The notes under the pieces were generated by a model. It was not told the origin of the DNA, searched no databases, and saw only the letters and a list, made by a program, of their open reading frames with translations. The position numbers and the translations under genes are program-made. Below, piece by piece: positions 57,504 to 64,000 of a stretch of 64,000 nucleotides of DNA. Where the stretch lies: contig CM021318.1 in the NCBI GenBank assembly GCA_010645155.1, positions 6,843,854 through 6,907,853 of the forward strand, in the 5' to 3' direction. Every line of letters starts with the position of its first letter. The stretch's first letter is position 1. The stretch comes from Tigriopus japonicus. Lineage: Eukaryota > Arthropoda > Copepoda > Harpacticoida > Harpacticidae.

Positions 57504-58528
57504 GAGGGTGCCTTCAATCTCAACAAATGGCTGATCTTCCTCCTGAACGTCTTGATTCGTCCCCACCGTTCTCCCACACTGGTTTGGATGTCTTTGGCCC
57601 ACTTTTCTGTCACGAAGGGAAAAATACAAGGAAAAACTCTGCACAAAAGAAGGTGTGGGTCCTTTTGTTGACATGCCTGGTGACACGAGCCGTTCACATC
57701 GAAATGCTACCTTCAATGGACACCCCCTCATTCAAAAATGCGTTGAGGCGTTTTTTAGCCGTTAGGGGTACATGCAAAACCCTCAGAAGTGATCATGGCA
57801 CCAACATCATTGGGTCAATTAAACAAGATCAGGAAGCCCTCAACTTACAAGAGATCCGGAAAACCTTAAAAGAAAGAGATTGTGATTGGGTTTTGAGCCC
57901 TCCCCATGCGTCTCATTTTGGAGGCGTATGGGAAAGGAAAATTGGTTCTGTACGTAGGGTTTTGGAGGGATCCCTTGTCTCCTTAGGCACCCACGTTTTA
58001 TCCCGAGACGAGCTACTCACGCTCCTCTTAGAGGCCACTGCTATTGTGAATTCCACGCCATTGTGGGAGGTCTCTACTGATCCCAACGATCCAATGCCTT
58101 TATGCCCCGCAATGCTCCTCACCCTTAAAGACAATCCTCACAAAGCTGCTCAAGATACATTTTCCAAGGAAGATGTCCTTGCCTATGGAAAAAAACGTTG
58201 GCGGAAGGTTCAAGCCATAGCAGAAGAATTTTGGACTTCATGGCGGCAAAGTTATTTGTCACAATTACAAGAGAGGAGGAAGTGGATGAAACCCAAGAGG
58301 TCTATTTGTGTTGGCGATGTGGTACTCTTGCGAGACAAGTCGGTGAAACGAAACCAATGGCCATTAGCCAGAGTCTGGAGTGTCAAGACAAGTGAGGACG
58401 GATTGGTGAGAAGTGCTACAATCGTTGTTGTCAAAAAAGGCACCGGGGGAATTTCAAGGAAAAGCTTTTTCGAACGACCAGTTAGTGAACTTGTACTCCT
58501 CATACCGGAAGGGGAAAATTCCACTTAA
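57458..58528 (+). CDS. BEL/Pao integrase, continuation in the second frame
   Basis: Continues the polyprotein in another frame, which is already open upstream of the ATG at 57458. It supplies the second half of the zinc domain (CVICRRLRG) and the DDE core: GLDVFGPLF (first Asp), LRSDHGTNIIG (second Asp) and HFGGVWERK (Glu). After the core comes a basic segment and GDVVLLRDKSVKRNQWPLAR, the C-terminal DNA-binding fold typical of BEL integrases. Stop at 58528, 43 bases before the 3' LTR. The ATG is probably not a true start; the frameshift is either a recent mutation or an assembly error. Confidence 0.88.
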   Translation: MVKKILAACVICRRLRGCLQSQQMADLPPERLDSSPPFSHTGLDVFGPLFCHEGKNTRKNSAQKKVWVLLLTCLVTRAVHIEMLPSMDTPSFKNALRRFLAVRGTCKTLRSDHGTNIIGSIKQDQEALNLQEIRKTLKERDCDWVLSPPHASHFGGVWERKIGSVRRVLEGSLVSLGTHVLSRDELLTLLLEATAIVNSTPLWEVSTDPNDPMPLCPAMLLTLKDNPHKAAQDTFSKEDVLAYGKKRWRKVQAIAEEFWTSWRQSYLSQLQERRKWMKPKRSICVGDVVLLRDKSVKRNQWPLARVWSVKTSEDGLVRSATIVVVKKGTGGISRKSFFERPVSELVLLIPEGENST

Positions 58529-58557
58529 AATGACCTTTAACAAAGAACTCGACCAAG

Positions 58558-58571
58558 GTCGATGGGGGGAG
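58558..58571 (+). other. Polypurine tract of the BEL/Pao element
   Basis: GATGGGGGGAG directly before the 3' LTR start TGTTCTGAGA, the expected position and composition for the plus-strand primer. Confidence 0.75.
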
Positions 58572-58933
58572 TGTTCTGAGAGTTGAATTTCCCGCTTTGG
58601 TTCAGTTGCTGAATCTGCGTTCGAAACAAAGTGCAACAGTTTCTACTCACAGTCCTCGCATTTCATCATACGATTATCATCCGTAATAGTACCTTTCTCA
58701 ACATTTTATATTCATTAACCAGTCTCCCATAGTTTGGTAAGGTTTTATTATGCGCATTACTATGTTTACTTCTTCCCATTTGGAACCTTTTTTACTTACT
58801 TTCAGTCACAAATACATTTAAGAAAATTGGAACAACCATTCTTGATGTTGAAGTCGACCCGCCTGTTTCTTACACATTTTTATACGAGAAATTGGAAGGA
58901 TAATTAGGGAGACCCAATCCGGATCCCAGCACA
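58572..58933 (+). repeat. BEL/Pao 3' LTR
   Basis: 362-bp copy of the 5' LTR, ending CCCAGCACA. Differences from the 5' copy are scattered single substitutions plus two small deletions. Confidence 0.9.
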
Positions 58934-59021
58934 AATAGAGTACAAGAAATAAAACATCAAAAAAAAACCTGCGAGAAAAAGGGATCTGGACCAAGGAAGT
59001 CATAGTACGAGTACGAAGTAA

Positions 59022-59880
59022 TTAAATAGGACTGTGGAAAGTGTCATGAAAGTAAAAAGGAAAAATGTGGACACTTCGGAATTTCTGCACACTCTGGTGG
59101 TCGCGAATTTCGGGGCTGAGTTTATTCCATGATCTCATCACCCGGACACTGTAGCAACACCATCGAACGGTACTCCTCGTTAACGGAATATTTATGCGGG
59201 GGAAACTCCTCAGTGCTATGAGAAGAGATTTTGGTTGTGAAAGTAGTAGTGCTAGGCCGGAAGTTTGGTTTGGAGTGCCTTCTCCCAAAGAAATCATACC
59301 TAATCGAATTTTGAAAAGGGTGACAAGATCGCACTTGAGCCTTCTCACTTGTAAGGTCTCTAAACCAAGGCGGAGTAAGCGCTCTTCTAGTGTAAGTTTT
59401 GGTTCGTTCGGAAAACAAAGTTTAGTATAAGCTCTCTGAACTCTTTCCACGAGCATGATATCCTTCTTCAAGAAAGGGGACCACACTTGTGTACAGTGCT
59501 CAAGGATTGGCCGTACATAGGTTTTAAATAGTTTGACTAAAGTTTTTGGTCGTCTGGATTCAAAAAATCGTTTGATAACGCCGCACATTCGGTTTGCCTT
59601 CATTGCAACCTCAGACGAGTGCAAGGTGAACTTCAGCGACCCGTCAAAGAGAATCCCAAGGTCACGTTGGCAATGAACCAATGGAATCACTTGAGAATTC
59701 AATTTATAAATGGCAGGCACTCGTTCCTTCCCAAAAACCATCACTGAACTCTTGGCCACATTGAACTCCATCTTATTCCTCTCTGCCCACTTTGTTACCG
59801 CATCCAAATCATTCTGAAGACAGATGTGATCTTCTTTGGAGATGACTTTGCTAAATAGCTTCGTGTCATCGGCAAACTGG
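59022..59880 (-). pseudogene. 5'-truncated LINE RT relic, a second LINE family
   Basis: Minus-strand frame that begins inside the RT active site (QFADDTKLFS) and continues DLDAVTKWAERNKMEFNVAK, LGILFDGSLKF, YVRPILEHCTQVWSPFLKK, VERVQRAYTKLC and WNKLSPEIRD to a stop at 59022. This is the thumb and C-terminal part of a Jockey/CR1-type ORF2. Only the last third of the protein is left, but it is stop-free. It differs clearly from the 40442 LINE (LEHC versus LEYC, different tail). The 5' break is at a tandem repeat. Confidence 0.85.
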
Positions 59881-60045
59881 GCGAATTTTCGGATTCGGAT
59901 TCGTTTGGATTTTAGCGCGAATTTTCGGATTCGGATTCGTTCGGATTTTAGCGCGAATTTTCGGATTCGGATTCGTTCGGATTCGCCAAAACCTGTCGGA
60001 TTCGGATTCGGATTTGCGAAATATTTTTCGGATCCGACATAATCC
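59880..60045. repeat. 36-bp tandem repeat (GGATTCGGATTCG units)
   Basis: Two full 36-bp units (GCGAATTTTCGGATTCGGAT then TCGTTYGGATTTTAGC) and a partial third, followed by more irregular GGATTCGGATT words to about 60045. Because 36 is a multiple of three, the minus-strand RT frame runs through the units as SERIRIRKFALK repeats. This is not likely to be translated protein. Confidence 0.8.
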
Positions 60046-60059
60046 GAAACCAATCCAAA

Positions 60060-60890
60060 TTTTTCATTTTACTTTTTTATTTCAATTCACAATATTTTCA
60101 TCATGAGACCTTCTTTGTTTGATGATTTAAATTCAGTAGTCAACAACGGTTGAGAAGAATGAATCAAAGAATTGAGAAATGAGATTCAACAAAAGTCGGT
60201 TGGAAAAATGGGAAAATCCCGAATATTCCTTTTAAGCTGTTTGTCCCATTTTCCCTTTAATATCCCATTAGATAACATCCTCAAGTTCTAATCAAAAGTA
60301 ATATCATGGCGAGTTCCAAAGGTTTAAGTAATTTAGGGTACAGTCATCTCATTTGAAAAGTTGCTGGGAAGTTTCAGGTTTAACATATCGAACAAGGTGC
60401 ATTCAAAAATGGCTTTTTGCATGTTCAAAAAACAAAAGACTTATCTTTGGAAGTACAGTACTTGACACAAAAAATCAGTTTTAGGGAGTAGGGATTCGAA
60501 AAAAGTACCCTAATAGTCACGTTATAGGTGGAAATTTCATTTTATGCTTTTGCTCTAAATCAATTTGGAAAACGTTTTTAAATAAAAATAATCAATTTTA
60601 GCTTCTCTTGAGCCTCTTCATCTTCACCTAGATGTTGAATTCAGCGTCTCAAACACGGGATATAGTGCACAAAGCATGCTCTTAATTTGTTCCAACAGGA
60701 TATTATTATGCTAACTAGCTTCATCGTTCAAATAATTCATTGCATGTTGCCTCAAATTATGCAGCTTACTCAAAACGTCAACTTTTCGACCTTTAAAAAA
60801 ATAAACTAAAAATATCTAACCATACGGAGCAAAATATTGTTTGAAGAAGTTGGATGAAGGGTCCAGATGAGTGAGAATCCCAAAAACAAT
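60060..60890. other. No gene recognised
   Basis: AT-rich DNA between the tandem repeat and the SINE. No domain or clear element ends seen on either strand. Confidence 0.4.
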
Positions 60891-60892
60891 GT

Positions 60893-61083
60893 TTTTTTAA
60901 TTTTTTTTTTGCGAATTTTTTACTACCGCTACAAGGAATGCGATTACCTGTAAGTTGAAGGATATCTCCCGACAGCTTCAATCCGACCCCCAACAGGATT
61001 CGAACCTACGCCGTTTGGGGAAGCACTTACACTCGGCTCTTATAAGAACGCATTAGTGCGTGCGGCCATTCTGGCTTCCTTTA
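60893..61083 (-). mobile_element. tRNA-derived SINE with a LINE-like 3' tail
   Basis: On the minus strand: a tRNA-like head (AAGGAAGCCAGAATGGCCGC ... GGTTCGAATCCTG ... GGTCGGATTGAAGCTGTCGG) matching the 125-bp units at 40447-40697, then a tail containing TACAGGTAATCGCATTCCTT, then GTAGCGGTAGTAAAAAATTC, then an A-rich run. The tail matches the 3' end of the LINE at about 45793-45829. It has no coding capacity and would depend on that LINE for reverse transcription. Confidence 0.8.
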
Positions 61084-61209
61084 AATGTAGTTTCGCAATA
61101 TAATTATCAAGACAATAATTGAGGTTGCATCATCATTGGTTTTATTTCCTGATTTGTTAGTCCAATTTCTGTTTACGATTCAGTGTCACATGTCAAAAGC
61201 ATTGAACCT

Positions 61210-61629
61210 TTAGTCACATCCTGGGATTTGGTCAGTTGGGCTTACGGCCAAATTCTGAAATCCATTTGCTATTTCTGCAACGTAGGGGTCATACGTTTCC
61301 GTGCCATTAATATCAAATTTGTAGATATTGGTCCAATAATCGGCCCCTTGGTGAGTGCAGTAGATCAGAAATGTGTCACCATACCCAGCGGTTTGAACAT
61401 CACCTAGATGTGGTTTGACGGCACGAAGATTGGGACCATGATAGTCTATTATTGCCTTCGATTTCCAATCCAATATCAACGTTTCTTGAAAGTCTTTGCT
61501 AGATGCATTGTCATATATCTGTTTTCCACCAAAGATTGCCACCTTACGGTTTCCTTTTGGTCCAAAAGCCCCGCACAAAGAATTGGCCAATCTGTAACCT
61601 TGCAACTTAATAGTGATGTTCGTCAAGGT
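61210..61629 (-). CDS. Beta-propeller (kelch-like) protein, last exon
   Basis: Minus strand, acceptor CGATTTTCCAG, phase 0, stop TAA at 61210. Encodes about 139 residues starting TLTNITIKLQGYRLANSLCG. KVAIFGGKQIYDN has the IFGG pattern of kelch-type blades. Further strands are FQETLILDWKSKAIIDYHG and DTFLIYCTHQGADYW, and the C-terminus is PTDQIPGCD. It joins in phase with the exon at 61750-62142 across a 120-bp intron that starts GTAAGT. I infer a secreted or extracellular propeller protein because of the spaced cysteines. The kelch assignment rests on pattern only. Confidence 0.6.
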   Translation of the reverse strand, partial: TLTNITIKLQGYRLANSLCGAFGPKGNRKVAIFGGKQIYDNASSKDFQETLILDWKSKAIIDYHGPNLRAVKPHLGDVQTAGYGDTFLIYCTHQGADYWTNIYKFDINGTETYDPYVAEIANGFQNLAVSPTDQIPGCD

Positions 61630-61749
61630 CTGGAAAATCGAACAAAACAGGGCAACTCAAACAAAAAGATTCTGTCATGATCTTTTCTTTCTTAGCAGGA
61701 AACTAGTTCGAAATAGTTTTATCCTTCTGAAAGAGTTTCAGGGACTTAC

Positions 61750-62142
61750 TGCAGTTTCTCTATTGAAAGCAAAAATCTGCTGACTTGTGCCATCCTCATT
61801 TTTGGTGAATGCTTCTTGAGGTCCAAAACCAAACAGAAATTCTTCATTTGAAATGGCAGTCCGACAAAATGGGAGTTTTGGGTCATTTGTGGCCAAGTTT
61901 TCAATTCTGTAGTCATACGTTGTCACTCCATCGTAAATATAAAAGTTCTTTGACTGGGACAATATACCAATCGAACCATCGGGAAAGTTGAAATAATAAT
62001 AGACCGAGTTTGCGAACGCTTCCCTCGTTATGGTACGTCTCCAAGTACCCTTTTCGATGTCAAATACATAGCAGTAAAGCCAAGCGTATGACGTACGATA
62101 AATATTTCCGCAAACATGCAATTGATTTCCAATCAAACTGGC
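61750..62142 (-). CDS. Beta-propeller (kelch-like) protein, internal exon
   Basis: Donor ACTGCA|GTAAGT (strong) and acceptor ATGTTTCCAG. Encodes ASLIGNQLHVCGNIYRTSYA, then FDIEKGTWRRTITREAF, then GSIGILSQSKNFYIYDG, then EEFLFGFGPQEAF and QQIFAFNRETA. The repeated pattern of a Gly-containing turn followed about 20 residues later by Tyr/Trp suits propeller blades. The codon frame is open across the exon and clearly more protein-like than its surroundings. Confidence 0.6.
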
Positions 62143-62192
62143 CTGGAAACATAAAATAAGTTGCCTTGAAATTCGTACAAATGAGCACCTAC

Positions 62193-62283
62193 AGGAAGAA
62201 GGACATTCATAATTTGTGATTCTGACTATTGAGTTATTATCTTGACGAGGCCCCACGAGCATGAATGAGAACAAACCGTTCTT
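62193..62283 (-). CDS. Probable upstream exon of the propeller gene
   Basis: Minus strand, after the acceptor GGTATTAACAG, reading NGLFSFMLVGPRQDNNSIVR then ITNYECPSS up to a donor GTAGGT, 50 bases before the next exon. The obvious donor and acceptor do not keep the same phase (1 into 0). Either the junction uses the alternative pair AG|GTGCTC with the next AG downstream, or the short intron is retained, since that frame has no stop. The 5' end of the gene is not found. Confidence 0.4.
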
Positions 62284-63880
62284 CTGTTAATACCACCTTG
62301 CTTGTGCTTTATTTAGTAGACTAAATAGATCCATGTGCACCTCAATTAAATTTCAGGGGTCCTTGGCCTGTCTTAGCCTGGAAGAAGTGAGAGTGCTTCA
62401 GTAAGAATGTGACAAATCACGCTTGTGTGAGGCCCATTGCCAAAATGAGTACAGACTTGACTAGGGTAGAGACATTTGTAAGTCACGAAATAATCACTCA
62501 AAAATTGGTTTATAACATGCTGAGCATTTTACGATGAAAGTGAAAACGTTCCTTTTTCTTGTTCCTTACAAGGCAGCCTCGTCTGCGTTGTCTGCCTGCC
62601 TTCAACCATGAAAGCGAGCAGTTTGAAAATTTGTTGCTAGGATAGAGTAGAGGGTCTAGCCTAGGGACCCTCTCAGAGATTGGCATTCAAATCTATGATT
62701 GCCCGACCCGGCACGGACTGTCTGTGACGTCATTCATCATGCGGGAAGCCGACGTTCATGATTAAAGGAACCTTTACTTCTAAGAAACACATCTAAACTA
62801 TTTCACTCATTTGATAGGGCAGTTTGGTTATTGAAAATCCTCAAGTCTGCTGGAAATGTGTCTAAGGTATTTACCTGATATGAAAAAAGTGAATTTGAAT
62901 TAGTCTGGAGTTGAAACAAGGGCCATTTAATGTCACATGATCGGGTGATTGACAACAAAATCTCAGTGATGTGAAATCTCGGCTTGCGCAAGTTTTTTTA
63001 CGGGAGGTTGCAAGGTAGGGTTACTGCTTGGAGAATGGGTGCTTTGCTCTTGTATATGAGCGAACACGAATGGGAGTTTGATTTGCAACCCTGCTCAGAA
63101 GTCACTACAGTCAGGGATGCCATGCCTTTTGGTGCTCTTTAAAGAAAAAACGGGTTTATAAATACTGGTAGACAGAGGGGAATTTGATTTCACATAGGTA
63201 AATTGGCAACCCCATCACCAAGTAAAAGCACTACAAAATCAACAAAGAAGAACTACTCTTGTTTATTATTGAACTTTGTGAGAATAAGCTGAATGTTCAA
63301 CTGAATGCTATTGACCAATCACCAGCGTGAATCATCGGCACCGTGTGTTAGCCTACGAATGCCAATATCTATCTTAGTGTATCTAGTCTAGCCTATTTTT
63401 TGCATGCTCGGAAAAGTGAAGTATCCGGTTGAGGCGCGGCAATCGCGCGACTCGTTCTAGCACCATCTAGCGATAAAAATTCAAATTATTTGTACCTTTT
63501 CAATTCTACAAGGCTCCAAAGAACCTTTTTGAGCCAAGCTTTGCTTGTGAATAGTGCCCAAAATCCTATGCTCTGGCTTTGAACATTGATTTTAATTTTT
63601 GGCCATGAATATGAGTACTGTGTCAAGGAATGCTAAGGTGTTTGAGGCATATCAAATAGTGGTTTTGAAACAATGGTTTGATTTGTGTTGGAAGATAGCT
63701 ATTGAACTGAGGCTTCACTGATCAAGAACAAGAGTCATGTTAAACAATGGTACATTACCATCAGTTTGTCAAGAAATTGTTCATCAATATCCAGTGATCT
63801 CTAAATTTCAAGACAGCAATTGTTCCTGTGGCTCAGAAAGAATAGAATATCAATGACAAATCATTGCTGATTAATAGGGC
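62284..63880. other. No gene recognised
   Basis: Upstream side of the propeller gene. A minus-strand ATG at about 62610 with the donor CCTT|GTAAGG (near 62570) could be a short first exon, but the peptide has no signal-like character. Nothing else supported. Confidence 0.35.
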
Positions 63881-63884
63881 TGAA

Positions 63885-64000
63885 TATTTTAGGTTTTACA
63901 TAAAAACCTAGGTTTTAACCTAAAACGCCTTTTTTGGGCAATTTTTACCTAAAAATAAGTTTCCAACCTAAAATTAACTTTTTTCTCGCATTTTTCAGGA
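63885..64000. repeat. Possible start of another TIR element, cut by the window edge
   Basis: TAATAGGGCTGAATATTTTA followed by repeated AGGTTTTA / ACCTAAAA words in both orientations. The layout (a TAAT flank, then GGCT, then ATTTTTAGGT-like words) resembles the left end of 46646-47486. The other end lies outside the window. Confidence 0.3.

Larger units (their letters stand above)
51840..58933 (+). mobile_element. BEL/Pao LTR retrotransposon, nearly complete
   Basis: 5' LTR, gag-pol with gag, protease, RT, RNase H and integrase in BEL order, a purine-rich tract and 3' LTR. The LTRs start TGTTCTGAGA and end CACA. They differ at roughly seven substitutions and two small indels over about 362 bp (about 98% identity), so the insertion is young. 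The flanking five bases are AATGA and AATAG, an imperfect match. The only visible defect in the body is a frameshift in the integrase zinc domain. Confidence 0.9.

Overview
The window is eukaryotic nuclear DNA, most likely from an arthropod. It is AT-rich, genes are split by GT-AG introns, and large parts are repeat relics. Evidence: a five-exon host gene with kilobase introns, LINEs with APE endonuclease and reverse transcriptase, a BEL/Pao LTR element, and many short elements with terminal inverted repeats (TIRs) and target-site duplications (TSDs). A crustacean such as a copepod fits the general style, but I cannot fix the species from sequence alone. A 447-base assembly gap lies at 5311-5757.

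Left part (1-17600). Mostly no recognisable gene. It holds a 401-bp hAT-type foldback element with a perfect 8-bp target duplication (1819-2219), an AT-rich repeat block, the 3' end of a LINE beside the gap, two weak candidate coding pieces (6563-6737 and 7395-7583), and a decayed minus-strand integrase-like region (11590-12103).

Middle (17604-38337). One well supported host gene on the + strand: a PPM/PP2C-family Ser/Thr phosphatase of 387 residues in five exons whose phases all match. Its introns are about 6.0, 10.6, 1.1 and 1.9 kb and carry several MITEs and repeat fragments, including a 202-bp element with TAA duplications and an 822-bp element with TGATGA duplications.

Transposon nest (40208-47492). 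A gypsy integrase relic abuts an element of the same family as the 822-bp one, here flanked by TAATAA. That copy has been split by a 5.4-kb LINE insertion. The LINE begins with two tandem 125-bp tRNA-like units, has a zinc-finger ORF1 and an endonuclease/RT ORF2, and is broken by about 475 bp of antisense sequence from another LINE and by a frameshift. A third element with a 6-bp duplication (TAATCA) follows. A SINE at 60893-61083 shares the tRNA-like head with the LINE 5' end and the last ~36 bp with the LINE 3' end.

Right part (47500-64000). Weak candidate exons on +, a minus-strand LRAT-like (NCEHF-type) coding sequence interrupted in frame by a 96-bp palindromic MITE, a 1.45-kb hAT-like non-autonomous element, a near-complete young BEL/Pao element (51840-58933, LTRs about 98% identical, one frameshift in integrase), a second LINE RT relic fused to a 36-bp tandem repeat, the SINE, and a minus-strand host gene with at least two good exons that looks like a kelch-type or other beta-propeller protein.
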